Assembly (NCBI RefSeq): GCF_017310035.1
Contig: NZ_CP022296.1
Location: forward strand, 992,001-1,056,000
Source: Nocardioides sp. S5
Lineage (GTDB): Bacteria > Actinomycetota > Actinomycetes > Propionibacteriales > Nocardioidaceae
DNA length: 64,000 bases
Direction: 5' to 3'
The notes under the pieces were generated by a model, which ran no database searches, had not been told where the DNA came from, and saw nothing but the letters and a program-made list of their open reading frames with translations. The translations under genes and the position numbers were made by a program. This document shows, piece after piece, positions 34,804-43,214 of this stretch; position 1 is the stretch's first letter; the number at the start of each line of letters is the position of its first letter.

Positions 34804-36081
34804 TTAGCACCCCGTTCTCGTGAACACACACATCGCCGGAAGGATCTCTTCCGTGGTCCCCGTGACCCCGTCGGCCTGCTCGTCCAGCGATGCGAGCGAG
34901 CCCTCACCGTACGTGGCGACGAGCAGGCGGGCCGAACCGACCCGGGTGACCTGGAAGACCGAGCTCCCGAGGCCGTTGGAGTAGGTCAGGCCCACGGTCA
35001 CGGTGTCGTGGCCCGTGTCGCGGTCGAGCACCGTCCAGACCAGATCTCCCGATCCGCGGCACCCCGCGGTGGCCTGCCGCAGCACCTCCATGGCGGAGCC
35101 TGCGTGGTCGGCACCGGCGTGGACGAACAGCTCGCGCCACTCGAAGTCCTCGGGAGCGAGCGCGGAGGCCACCAGGCGGCGGAGGCCTCCTGGTGTCTCG
35201 CGCTGCGGCCAGACCACCTGCCCGCACATCTCGACCTCGCCCAGGCCGTCACCGTCGGGTGACGGCGCCGAGACCCGGGTGTCGCCGTCCGCCCCCGGCA
35301 GACCGACGTCCAGCGGGAAGTCCGGGGGGATCCGGGGAAGCTCGGGTGCGCTGGAGGGCTCGGCGCCGTCGTCGAAGATCGCCAGCGCGTCGACGGTGGC
35401 GCGCAGCGGCTCGACGGTGGACGCGACGCCGTCGTCGAGGCTGTCGGACGGCCACTGGCCGTAGGTCGAGGTGACCAGCAGCGCGGCGCCGACAGGTACG
35501 ACGTGGAGGACGGTCGCGCCGTCGCCGGGTGTCCCGTCGAAGGCGTAGGTCTGCACGAGCGTGGTGGCCGGGGCGGCGCCGAAGGGCGACTCCCGCACCT
35601 CGGTCAGCGTCTCCATGCCGTCGGGGCCGCCGTCGGGGCCGCCGTCGGGGCCGCCGTCGGGCGGGTCGCACTCCGCCGGCAGGTCGGTGAAGGACCGTGC
35701 CACGTCCTGTGCCTCGTCCGGGGTCCCCAGGAGCACCAGCTCGCGGGTGTCGGCCGACTCACCGCCGCTGTTGCCCGCGACCATCCGGTCGCGCAGGCCG
35801 AGCCCGCGCAGGGGCGAGGTCCCGCACAGCGACAGGTCGCGCAGGCCGGTGCCGCTGCGCGAGGTCGCGACGGTGTCGGAGGGTCCGCCCATCCCGGCGG
35901 ACAGCGCGAAGCCGTCGGGGATCGCGGTGCCGGTCGCCACCGCCGTGTCAGCGGCCCTCGCGTCGGCGGCGCTGTCGGTGCCGCCGGCCCCCGAGGCGTC
36001 GACCGGGCCCCGGTCGACGCAGCCGGCGAACGCCAGCACGCAGGCGACGGCGCCGGTGACGAGCGGTGCGCGGAGCCTCAT
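34804..36081 (-). CDS. Lipoprotein of unknown function
   Basis: The 425-residue protein has a lipoprotein signal: MRLRAPLVTGAVACVLAFAG followed by Cys21 (lipobox AFAGC). The mature part has two similar halves. Each has a cysteine-containing strand near a GLRDLSLCG/EVEMCGQVVW type segment, and later EVLRQATAGCRGSG and a terminal MCVFTRTGC, suggesting a duplicated extracellular fold. A low-complexity DGGPDGGPDGGPDG stretch lies at residues 142-155. It starts 33 bases downstream of the sigma-like fusion gene on the same strand, so they probably form an operon. No function can be assigned. Confidence 0.8.
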   Translation of the reverse strand: MRLRAPLVTGAVACVLAFAGCVDRGPVDASGAGGTDSAADARAADTAVATGTAIPDGFALSAGMGGPSDTVATSRSGTGLRDLSLCGTSPLRGLGLRDRMVAGNSGGESADTRELVLLGTPDEAQDVARSFTDLPAECDPPDGGPDGGPDGGPDGMETLTEVRESPFGAAPATTLVQTYAFDGTPGDGATVLHVVPVGAALLVTSTYGQWPSDSLDDGVASTVEPLRATVDALAIFDDGAEPSSAPELPRIPPDFPLDVGLPGADGDTRVSAPSPDGDGLGEVEMCGQVVWPQRETPGGLRRLVASALAPEDFEWRELFVHAGADHAGSAMEVLRQATAGCRGSGDLVWTVLDRDTGHDTVTVGLTYSNGLGSSVFQVTRVGSARLLVATYGEGSLASLDEQADGVTGTTEEILPAMCVFTRTGC

Positions 36082-36114
36082 GCATGTGAGACACCCGAGC
36101 GGGGCAAAAGGTTG

Positions 36115-38013
36115 TCAGCCGGCGCCGTCGAGCGCGGCGAGGCGCTCCATCACCCGGCCGGCGAGGGCGATGAAGTCGGGGCGCGACATCGTCATGTTGC
36201 GGTCCGGTGCGAAGCCGAGCTGGGAGACCGCTGAGCCGTCGCGCACGATCGCCATCAGGAACGGGAACGACTGGCGGTCGTTGAGCTCGATCGTCAGCGC
36301 CCACACGCTCAGGTCGGTGGCCTGCGAGGACGAGGACTCCAGCTGGGTCACGGTGGTGCCGAGGTTGGCGCGGCCGCACTCGCGGATCCGGTTCCGGACC
36401 TGCTCGACGAAGGAGCGCGCGCGGGCCTGGTCCATCTTCCCGACCGTCTGGGTCAGGCCGAGCTGGGAGGCGTTCGGCGTCTCGGGGAAGAGGAAGGTCC
36501 GGGTCAGCGCCCGACTGATGCCCTTGCCGGTGAAGGCGGTGCGGTCGCAGCGGGTGGCGGCGTAGTTGTTGCGGGCCTTCTCGGGGTCGGTGCCGACCCA
36601 GGGGCCGCGGACGGCCGCGACGGGCGGGAGGTCGATCACCGACAGCAACCCGGGCGGCGTACCGACGCCGAGCGGCCCCGTGGCCCGGGCCCGGGCGCGT
36701 CCGGCGCAGGTGCCCGCCCCCTCCGCGCCGCACACGGCGTTGACGGCGGCGGCGAGCCCGGTGAGGACCGCCTTGTCCGAGGCGGCCCGGCCCTGGCTGC
36801 GTACGACGTGGGTGAGGACGAGGCTGCCGGTGCGGGCGGCGCCGACGGTGATGGTGGTCGGCTGCTTGCCCCAGGAGCGGAGCCGGAAGGTGCGCGCCTC
36901 GTCGCCGACGCGCTTGACCGCGTGCGTCGACAGCAGCTGCGTGCGCGGGTCCGCGCAGCCGGCGAACCACGACGACGCGGTGTCGAAGCCGCGCGCAGCC
37001 TGCCGCGGGCCGCGCGACATCTCGACCATCTGGACGGCGGTCGACTCGACGTTGCTGACCCGGCGCTTCTTCGTGCGCCGATCCTCGCCCTGGCCCACGG
37101 TGCGGCGGACCACGCGGGTGGCGGAGCCCTCCCACGTGCGGGCCAGCGCGGTGACCCCGTCGGGGTCGGAGAAGCGCTCGCGCTGGCACGGGGCCAGCAG
37201 CCCGTCGCCGGAGAGGTTGTCGGTGGTCGCGGTCTCCTCCCAGTCCAGGCCGGCGCCGAAGCGCGACATCTGGGTGGCCGACAGCAGGGCGGACTCGCCG
37301 ATGATCTCCTCGCCCGCGGAGTCGTCCACGGGGGCGTGGACCGTCACGCCGGCGGTGGCCTTCTCCTCGTCGAGGCTGGTGGCCTCGGCGCCGGATCCGG
37401 TCGCGACGAGGGATCCCGACACGACGAGCGCGGCGGTCGCCAGGCCCGCGCCGATGACGGTGTGCGTACGCCGTCGCGCCGAGCCCGACCGGCGGACCGC
37501 GGTCGCGCGCGGCCAGCGGATCTCCTCCAGCGGTGCGGCGAGGTCGTGCAGGAGGCGGGACACCTCCGTGGTCGGCGCGTCGCGGTGCAGCGCGAACTGC
37601 GCGGTCGCCGTCTGCAGCTCACGCTCGGCGTCGCCGCGCGGCAGGCCGACCTCGCGGGCGAGGTCGGCGAGGGAGAGGGCGGACAGGCCGTTGAGCACGA
37701 GCAGCTCGCGCTGGCGCGCGGTCAGCTTGGACAGGGCGTCCAGGGTGCTGCGGGCCTCGGCGTCGAGGGACTTGTCGCGGTGCCAGATGCGCGCAGTGTG
37801 GCGCCGACGCGCCCGGCGCAGGGCGATCGGGCGTACATAGGCGTCGCGGTCGTCGAGGAGCGCGACCTTGCGCCAGTGGTGCCAGGCCACGACGAAGGCG
37901 TCCCGGACGGCCGCACGGGCGGCGGGCGCGTCACCGGTGAGCGCGTAGGCCTCGTGCAGGAGTCGGGTGCGGGTCTCGACGTAGTAGGCGTCGAACGTCT
38001 CGGGGCTCCTCAT
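36115..38013 (-). CDS. ECF sigma factor-like protein fused to a membrane helix and an extracytoplasmic domain
   Basis: The 632-residue protein has three parts. Residues 1-75 resemble sigma region 2 (FDAYYVETRTRLLHEAYALT, DAFVVAWHHWRKVAL). Residues 85-150 resemble region 4 (LDALSKLTARQRELLVLNGL, SLADLAREVGLPRG), a helix-turn-helix. After a linker with basic residues, a single helix at about 190-210 (GAGLATAALVVSGSLVATGS) is followed by over 400 residues outside the membrane. The outer part contains repeated patterns such as VQMVEMSRGPRQAARGFDTA and a few cysteines, loosely like PknH-type sensor domains. No release protease site is evident. A lipoprotein follows in the operon. Confidence 0.78.
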   Translation of the reverse strand: MRSPETFDAYYVETRTRLLHEAYALTGDAPAARAAVRDAFVVAWHHWRKVALLDDRDAYVRPIALRRARRRHTARIWHRDKSLDAEARSTLDALSKLTARQRELLVLNGLSALSLADLAREVGLPRGDAERELQTATAQFALHRDAPTTEVSRLLHDLAAPLEEIRWPRATAVRRSGSARRRTHTVIGAGLATAALVVSGSLVATGSGAEATSLDEEKATAGVTVHAPVDDSAGEEIIGESALLSATQMSRFGAGLDWEETATTDNLSGDGLLAPCQRERFSDPDGVTALARTWEGSATRVVRRTVGQGEDRRTKKRRVSNVESTAVQMVEMSRGPRQAARGFDTASSWFAGCADPRTQLLSTHAVKRVGDEARTFRLRSWGKQPTTITVGAARTGSLVLTHVVRSQGRAASDKAVLTGLAAAVNAVCGAEGAGTCAGRARARATGPLGVGTPPGLLSVIDLPPVAAVRGPWVGTDPEKARNNYAATRCDRTAFTGKGISRALTRTFLFPETPNASQLGLTQTVGKMDQARARSFVEQVRNRIRECGRANLGTTVTQLESSSSQATDLSVWALTIELNDRQSFPFLMAIVRDGSAVSQLGFAPDRNMTMSRPDFIALAGRVMERLAALDGAG

Positions 38014-38022
38014 GACCGCTCC

Positions 38023-38028
38023 ACGGTA
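38023..38028 (-). promoter_or_regulatory. -10 hexamer upstream of the sigma-like fusion gene
   Basis: On the minus strand TACCGT ends 9 bases before the ATG at 38013; a GGAG lies in between, so a leadered start cannot be excluded. Confidence 0.3.
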
Positions 38029-38061
38029 CGGGAGCCGACCACGGCGCGCACATCCTCCTGC

Positions 38062-38081
38062 CGATCTCCCCGGGGGGATCG
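38062..38081. promoter_or_regulatory. Imperfect palindrome in the sigma-like / DUF6350 divergent region
   Basis: CGATCTCCCC and GGGGGGATCG are inverted copies with one mismatch. A second small inverted repeat, ATCATCA (38104-38110) and TGATGAT (38123-38129), lies just before the DUF6350 start. Either could be an operator; this is inferred from symmetry only. Confidence 0.3.
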
Positions 38082-38138
38082 TCGGGGGCGGCGTGGGAGC
38101 ACGATCATCATCGCGGCCCGGGTGATGATGGGGCGGTC

Positions 38139-39380
38139 ATGACGTCGCTCCTCACCCGACCCGACAGTGCGCGGGCCACCCCTGCCCGACCGCGCCCGCT
38201 GGTGCTCGTCGCGACGCTCGGGGGAGTGCTGGCGGCCCTCGGTCCGCTGGTCGTGCTCCTCGCGGTGGGCGTGATCGGCTGGTTCATCACCGACGCCGGC
38301 GTGCACGGCACCCCTCGCGACGGCATGCGGGTCGGTGCCCTCGCCTGGCTGGCCGGGCACGGGTCCGGCGTGACGGTCATGGGAGCCCGGGTGACGCTCG
38401 TTCCCCTCGGCATCACCGTGATCGCAGCCTGGTCGATGTGGCGCCTGGGCCACCGGGTCGGCGACGCGGTGTCCGGCCACGGCCCCGACGCCGACCGGAT
38501 CTCCGACGGCGAGCGCGACTTCACCGTCCCCACCGCCGTGGCCACCTTCTTCGCCGGCTACGCCGTCGTGGCGGTCGTGGTCGCCACGCTCGCCGCCGGC
38601 ACCACGGTCGACCCGTCCGTGCCGCGGGTTCTCGCGTGGAGCCTGGTGATGACGGCGCTCGTGGCGGCGCCCGCCATCGCGGTCGGGTCCGGCCGTGCCG
38701 CGATCTGGGCGGCTTTCCTGCCCGCCACGGTCCGCGCCGGGGCCGCGGTCGCCGGCGCCGTCCTCACCTCCCTGCTCGTCGTCTCGATGCTGGTGTTCCT
38801 CGTCGCGCTCGGCCTGTCCTTCAGCGACGCGGCCACGACGACCGCCCAGCTGCACCCGAGCCCGTCCGAGATCGGCCTCTACTCCCTGCTCAACGCTGCG
38901 CTGCTCCCCAACGCCGCGCTCCTCTCCGGCTCGTTCCTGCTCGGCCCCGGCTTCGTCGTCGGGGGCGCCACGCTCGTCTCGCCCGCGGCCGTGGTGCTCG
39001 GGCCGCTCCCGGCGCTGCCGCTGCTCGCCGCGCTGCCCGCCGTCGGTACGCCACCGGCCTGGGTCGGCACGCTGATGGTCGTGCCACCGCTGGTCGCCGC
39101 CGTCGCGGCCCTGCGCACCCTGCGCGGCCGTCCGCTCACCTGGGACCGCATCGCCCTCGCCGGATGCGGCGGCGGGCTCGTCGCCGGCGTCGGGTTCGCC
39201 GTGCTGGCCGCCCTCTCCGGCGGCGCGGCCGGCCCCGGCCGCATGCGCTTCGTCGGGCCGCTGGTGCCCGACGTCCTCGTGCACGCCGTCACTGCGTGCG
39301 GTGTCGGCGCCCTGCTCGGCGCGGCCGTGGTGTCGCTCCAGGCCTGGCGTGCTGCGCGCGCCCGGGTGGACGAGGACTGA
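38139..39380 (+). CDS. DUF6350 multi-helix membrane protein
   Basis: The 413-residue protein has roughly ten transmembrane helices, for example PLVVLLAVGVIGWFITDAG and AAVAGAVLTSLLVVSMLVFL. It matches the DUF6350 family, found in actinobacteria next to purN/purH and sometimes annotated as a cell-division membrane protein (PerM). Conserved features seen here include GARVTLVPLGITVIAAW and LYSLLNAALLPNAALLSGSF. No catalytic residues are obvious and the function is not firmly known. The next gene follows after 2 bases. Confidence 0.85.
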   Translation: MTSLLTRPDSARATPARPRPLVLVATLGGVLAALGPLVVLLAVGVIGWFITDAGVHGTPRDGMRVGALAWLAGHGSGVTVMGARVTLVPLGITVIAAWSMWRLGHRVGDAVSGHGPDADRISDGERDFTVPTAVATFFAGYAVVAVVVATLAAGTTVDPSVPRVLAWSLVMTALVAAPAIAVGSGRAAIWAAFLPATVRAGAAVAGAVLTSLLVVSMLVFLVALGLSFSDAATTTAQLHPSPSEIGLYSLLNAALLPNAALLSGSFLLGPGFVVGGATLVSPAAVVLGPLPALPLLAALPAVGTPPAWVGTLMVVPPLVAAVAALRTLRGRPLTWDRIALAGCGGGLVAGVGFAVLAALSGGAAGPGRMRFVGPLVPDVLVHAVTACGVGALLGAAVVSLQAWRAARARVDED

Positions 39381-39382
39381 GC

Positions 39383-40573
39383 GTGGGGGCTGGTCACAGC
39401 CACGGCGACCGTCCCGGACTGGGACCCGCGCCGCGGCACCTCAGGGTGCTGATGGCAGTGCTCGTGGGCCCGCTCGTGCTCGCGACCGTCATCGGCGTGG
39501 CCCTGCTCTGGCCCGACGGCGACCTCGAGATCAGCGGACCCGGGGTGGACGTGCAACGGGGCACCGCGGAGGTCCAGGAGATCGGCGAGTGCCGCCAGGA
39601 CGTGGTCGGCTGCCAGCTGGCCCAGGTCGAGCTGCTCAGCGGACCGGGTGCGCCCGGCGAGGCGGAGGCGCTGCTGCCCTACGGCGAGCGCGCGCCCGTC
39701 GTGGAGCCCGGCGACCGGATCATCGTGTCCTTCGCCGCCGAGGCCCCCGAGGGCGAGCAGTACGCCTTCCAGGACTTCGACCGCGGTCCGCCGCTGCTCG
39801 TGCTGACGCTCCTCTTCGCCGTCGGCGTCCTCGCGCTGTCGCGCTGGCGCGGCATCGGGGCGCTGGCCAGCCTGGCGTACTCCCTCGTCCTCATCGCGGT
39901 CTTCACGCTGCCCGCGATCATGGAGGGCTCCTCGCCGCTCGCGGTCGCCGTGGTCACCGCGGCGGCGATCATGCTCGTCACCCTCTACCTCTCCCACGGC
40001 TTCGACGTGCGCTCGACCGTCGCGATGCTCGGCACGCTGGTCTCGCTGCTGGTCATCGGCTCGATCGGGTGGGTCTTCACCGGCGTCGGCCACTTCACCG
40101 GGCTCGTCGACGAGGGCAGCCAGTACATCTCCGGCATCGCCGCGCAGGTCGACCTCCGCGGCCTGTTGCTCGCCGGCCTGGTGATCGGGGCCCTCGGCGT
40201 GCTCGACGACGTCACCGTGACCCAGACGTGGGCGGTGTGGGAGCTCGCCGACGTCGATCCCGACGCCAGCACGCGGACCCTCTTCGTGCGCGCCATGCGC
40301 ATCGGGCGCTCGCACGCTGCGTCCACCGTCAACACCCTCGTGCTGGCCTACGTCGGGGCGACGCTGCCGCTGATGCTGGTCTTCTCCGCCCTCGACCTGC
40401 CGTTCGGCATCGCTGTCAGCCAGGAGATCGTGGCGCAGGAGGTCGTGCGCGGCCTCGTCGGCGGGCTCGGCATCCTCGCCGCGGTGCCGGTCACCACCCT
40501 TGTCGCAGCCCTGGTCGCGGGACGGCTGGTCCGGGAGCGGACGGCGGACGCCAGTCCCTCCCACCGCGCCTGA
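39383..40573 (+). CDS. YibE/F-family membrane protein
   Basis: From the GTG the protein is 396 residues: a short cytoplasmic start, one helix, an extracytoplasmic beta-rich region with two cysteines (IGECRQDVVGCQLAQVE), then about seven helices with the family hallmarks LTLYLSHGFDVRSTVAMLGT, GALGVLDDVTVTQTWAVWEL and GRSHAASTVNTLVLAYVGAT. YibE/F proteins are of unknown function, perhaps transport. An ATG at 39452 is an alternative start at the first helix. It begins 2 bases after DUF6350, so the two are an operon. Confidence 0.88.
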   Translation: MGAGHSHGDRPGLGPAPRHLRVLMAVLVGPLVLATVIGVALLWPDGDLEISGPGVDVQRGTAEVQEIGECRQDVVGCQLAQVELLSGPGAPGEAEALLPYGERAPVVEPGDRIIVSFAAEAPEGEQYAFQDFDRGPPLLVLTLLFAVGVLALSRWRGIGALASLAYSLVLIAVFTLPAIMEGSSPLAVAVVTAAAIMLVTLYLSHGFDVRSTVAMLGTLVSLLVIGSIGWVFTGVGHFTGLVDEGSQYISGIAAQVDLRGLLLAGLVIGALGVLDDVTVTQTWAVWELADVDPDASTRTLFVRAMRIGRSHAASTVNTLVLAYVGATLPLMLVFSALDLPFGIAVSQEIVAQEVVRGLVGGLGILAAVPVTTLVAALVAGRLVRERTADASPSHRA

Positions 40574-40601
40574 GGCGCGCCCAGCGACCCGGGCCTGCTG
40601 C

Positions 40602-40699
40602 GCGCCGCTCGGCACGCACGCTGGCTGCGTTGTCGTCAGTCGCCATGGCTCCGCCATGTCTCCCTCCTCCGCCTTGCCATCGCACGTCCCGAGCGGCGC
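40602..40699. repeat. Long imperfect extragenic palindrome
   Basis: The arms GCGCCGCTCGGCACG (40602-40616) and CGTCCCGAGCGGCGC (40685-40699) match at 14 of 15 positions when inverted. A small perfect hairpin, CATGGC-TCC-GCCATG (40644-40658), lies at the centre, and the flanking stretches pair partially. The design resembles dispersed extragenic palindromes; whether it is repeated elsewhere in the genome cannot be seen here. Confidence 0.55.
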
Positions 40700-40728
40700 T
40701 CGCGACGACCCGGACCGCAGGACACGCC

Positions 40729-40734
40729 TAGACT
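40729..40734 (+). promoter_or_regulatory. -10 hexamer of a probable leaderless purN promoter
   Basis: TAGACT ends 7 bases before the GTG at 40742, just downstream of the extragenic palindrome. Confidence 0.45.
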
Positions 40735-40741
40735 CCACCGC

Positions 40742-41359
40742 GTGAACAGTCCCGCCCGCATCGTCGTCCTGGTGTCCGGTGCCGGCACCAACCTGCAGGC
40801 CCTGCTCGACGCCTGCACCGAGTCGTCGTACGGCGCGCGCGTGGTCGCCGTCGGCGCCGACCGCGACGACATCGAGGGCCTGGCGCGGGCCGACCGGGCG
40901 GGGGTGCCGACCTTCGTCGCCAAGGTCGGCGACTACACCTCGCGCGAGCACTGGGACCGGGCGCTGGGCGACAAGGTGGGGGCCTTCGAGCCCGACCTCG
41001 TCGTGTCGGCCGGCTTCATGAAGCTGCTGTCCGCGGACTTCCTCGAGCGCTTCCTCACCCTCAACACCCACCCCGCGCTGTGCCCGGCCTTCCCGGGCAT
41101 GCACGGCCCGCGCGACGCCCTCGAGCACGGCGTCAAGGTCACCGGCGCGACCCTCTTCGTCGTCGACGCCGGGGTCGACACCGGCCCGATCGTGGCGCAG
41201 GTGCCCGTGACGGTGGAGCAGGACGACGACGTCGCCTCGCTCCACGAGCGGATCAAGACCGCCGAGCGCGCGATGCTCGTCGACGCGGTCGGCCGCATCG
41301 CCCGCGACGGCCTCTCGGTGGAGGGCCGTCGGGTTCGCATCGGGGCCGGTCCTCGGTAG
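40742..41359 (+). CDS. purN: Phosphoribosylglycinamide formyltransferase
   Basis: This is a 205-residue GAR transformylase that moves a formyl group from 10-formyl-tetrahydrofolate to GAR in purine synthesis. The start RIVVLVSGAGTNLQALLDAC carries the phosphate loop, LTLNTHPALCPAFPGMHGPR the catalytic Asn-His of the usual NIHPSLLP motif (here NTHPALCP), and VVDAGVDTGPIVAQ the essential Asp. Length is standard. It ends just upstream of the riboswitch of purH, 104 bases before the purH start. Confidence 0.95.
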   Translation: MNSPARIVVLVSGAGTNLQALLDACTESSYGARVVAVGADRDDIEGLARADRAGVPTFVAKVGDYTSREHWDRALGDKVGAFEPDLVVSAGFMKLLSADFLERFLTLNTHPALCPAFPGMHGPRDALEHGVKVTGATLFVVDAGVDTGPIVAQVPVTVEQDDDVASLHERIKTAERAMLVDAVGRIARDGLSVEGRRVRIGAGPR

Positions 41360-41364
41360 TCTGC

Positions 41365-41440
41365 TGCCACACGACTGGCGCAGGTGGGCCACCACCAGGG
41401 AGTGACGCGCGAGGACATCGAACGCCTGGGTGCCTCGACT
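41365..41440 (+). ncRNA. ZTP riboswitch (pfl RNA) in the purH leader
   Basis: The region carries the conserved pfl features: ACGACTGGCG (41371-41380), a short hairpin GGTGG / CCACC, the AGGGAG-type junction at 41397-41402, then a linker and the signature CGCCTGGGTGCC (41423-41434) that closes the pseudoknot. ZTP riboswitches bind ZTP or ZMP, which builds up when 10-formyl-folate is short, and turn purine and folate genes on. CCTCG (41433-41437) can pair with CGAGG (41452-41456) over the ribosome site of purH, a possible expression platform. Detected by eye, not by covariance model. Confidence 0.8.
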
Positions 41441-41462
41441 CAATCACCATCCGAGGAGTCCC

Positions 41463-43067
41463 GTGTCTTCTGAGTCCGCCCCGACCACCGCGGAGCGCAT
41501 CGCCATCCGCCGAGCGCTCGTCTCCGTCTACGACAAGACCGGCCTCGACGACCTCGTCCGCGGCCTCCACGACGGGGGCGTCGAGCTCGTCTCCACAGGC
41601 GGCTCGGCCGCGCTGATCGAGTCGCTCGGCCTGCCGGTGACCAGGGTCGAGGACCTCACCGGCTTCCCCGAGTGCCTCGACGGCCGGGTCAAGACGCTGC
41701 ACCCGCGCGTGCACGCCGGCATCCTCGCCGACCGCCGCCTCGACTCCCACGTCGCGCAGCTCGAGGAGCTCGGCGTCGAGCCGTTCGACCTCGTCGTGAG
41801 CAACCTCTATCCCTTCACCCAGACCGTCGCCTCCGGCGCGAGCCCCGACGAGTGCGTCGAGCAGATCGACATCGGCGGGCCGTCGATGGTGCGCGCCGCG
41901 GCGAAGAACCACCCCAGCGTCGCCATCGTCACCTCGCCCGCGGCGTACGGCGACGTGCTCGCCGCCGTGCCCGCCGGTGGCTTCACGCTGGCCGAGCGGC
42001 AGCGCCTGGCCGCCGAGGCGTTCGTGCACACCGCGACGTACGACGTCCACGTCGCCTCCTGGATGGGCAACGTGCTCACCGACACCAGCGAGGGGTCGGG
42101 CTTCCCGGCCTGGATGGGCGCCACGTGGAGCAAGGAGGCGGTGCTGCGCTACGGCGAGAACCCCCACCAGGGTGCCGCGCTCTACTCCAACGGCTTCCTC
42201 CCCGAGGGGCCCGGGTTGGCCCAGGCGAGGCAGCACCACGGCAAGGAGATGTCCTACAACAACTACGTCGACGCCGACGCTGCCCGCCGGGCGGCGTACG
42301 ACTTCGACGAGCCGGCCGTGGCGATCATCAAGCACGCCAACCCCTGCGGCATCGCCATCTGCTCCGACGACGTGCCTGACCCGATCTCGGTGGCCCACCG
42401 CCTGGCGCACGAGTGCGACCCGGTCAGCGCCTTCGGCGGCGTGATCGCGACCAACGTGCCGGTCTCGGTGGCGATGGCCCAGCAGGTCGCGGAGATCTTC
42501 ACCGAGGTGATCGTCGCCCCGGGCTACGAGGACGGTGCGGTCGAGGCGCTCCAGGCCAAGAAGAACATCCGCGTCCTCGAGTGCCCGCCCCTCACGCGCG
42601 GCGGCGGCGAGATGCGCGCGATCTCGGGCGGGCTGCTGCTGCAGGCCCGCGACGTGATCTCCGCCGAGGGCGACGACCCGTCGACGTGGACCCTCGCGAC
42701 CGGCGAGGCCGCGTCCGACGAGGTCCTTGCCGACCTCGCCTTCGCCTGGCGCGCCTGCCGCGCGGTGAAGTCCAACGCGATCCTCCTCGCCTCCGGCGGC
42801 GCGTCCGTCGGCGTCGGGATGGGGCAGGTCAACCGCGTCGACTCGTGCCGCCTCGCGGTCGAGCGTGCGGGGGAGCGGGCCGCCTCGGCCGTCGCCGCCT
42901 CCGACGCCTTCTTCCCCTTCGCCGACGGCCCTCAGATCCTCATCGACGCCGGCGTGAAGGCCATCGTCCAGCCCGGCGGCTCGGTGCGCGACGCCGAGGT
43001 GGTCGCAGCCTGCGAGGCGGCCGGCGTGACGATGTACCTCACCGGCACGAGGCACTTTTTCCACTAG
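41463..43067 (+). CDS. purH: Bifunctional AICAR transformylase / IMP cyclohydrolase
   Basis: This 534-residue enzyme makes the last two steps to IMP. The N-terminal cyclohydrolase domain has [20 protein letters not shown] (near 20), [11 protein letters not shown] and [11 protein letters not shown]. The C-terminal transformylase has [25 protein letters not shown] (catalytic Lys-His) and the final [17 protein letters not shown] and GTRHFFH. The GTG at 41463 has GAGGAG 6-11 bases upstream and lies directly after the ZTP riboswitch; an in-frame GTG at 41430 would be inside the riboswitch core. folD follows. Confidence 0.96.
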   Translation: MSSESAPTTAERIAIRRALVSVYDKTGLDDLVRGLHDGGVELVSTGGSAALIESLGLPVTRVEDLTGFPECLDGRVKTLHPRVHAGILADRRLDSHVAQLEELGVEPFDLVVSNLYPFTQTVASGASPDECVEQIDIGGPSMVRAAAKNHPSVAIVTSPAAYGDVLAAVPAGGFTLAERQRLAAEAFVHTATYDVHVASWMGNVLTDTSEGSGFPAWMGATWSKEAVLRYGENPHQGAALYSNGFLPEGPGLAQARQHHGKEMSYNNYVDADAARRAAYDFDEPAVAIIKHANPCGIAICSDDVPDPISVAHRLAHECDPVSAFGGVIATNVPVSVAMAQQVAEIFTEVIVAPGYEDGAVEALQAKKNIRVLECPPLTRGGGEMRAISGGLLLQARDVISAEGDDPSTWTLATGEAASDEVLADLAFAWRACRAVKSNAILLASGGASVGVGMGQVNRVDSCRLAVERAGERAASAVAASDAFFPFADGPQILIDAGVKAIVQPGGSVRDAEVVAACEAAGVTMYLTGTRHFFH

Positions 43068-43096
43068 GAGGAGCGAAGCGACTCCGCGAGTGGAAA
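43058..43096. terminator. Hairpin over the purH stop codon
   Basis: TTTCCACT and AGTGGAAA form an 8-base outer stem with an inner GGAG/CTCC pair. The stop codon TAG is in the left arm. There is no T-tract after the hairpin; it may act as an RNA stabiliser or intrinsic terminator. Confidence 0.4.
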
Positions 43097-43178
43097 GGTC
43101 GAGTGCGCCCGCGACCGACGAAGGAGGTCGCGACGGCGTGTATCGAGACCCGACCGCCGGAGGCGAAGCGACTCCGCG
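43067..43178. repeat. Intergenic repeat block between purH and folD
   Basis: GCGAAGCGACTCCGCG occurs at 43073-43088 and again at 43163-43178. Between them CGCGACC (43110) and GGTCGCG (43126) form a hairpin whose flanks read GGTCGAG and CGAGACC. A 14-base part, GGAGGAGCGAAGCG (43067-43080), recurs inverted at 62673-62686. The block looks like a dispersed extragenic repeat. Confidence 0.55.
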
Positions 43179-43202
43179 CGCCCCAGCCCCACCCCCGATC
43201 CC

Positions 43203-43208
43203 TAGGAT
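43203..43208 (+). promoter_or_regulatory. -10 hexamer of a probable leaderless folD promoter
   Basis: TAGGAT ends 6 bases before the GTG at 43215, giving folD a promoter separate from purH. Confidence 0.5.
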
Positions 43209-43214
43209 GACCCC

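Noticed and set aside
34580..34831. Possible 83-residue minus-strand reading frame downstream of sucD
   Set aside because: It runs through the sucCD terminator hairpin, has no ribosome site and a composition unlike the neighbouring genes.
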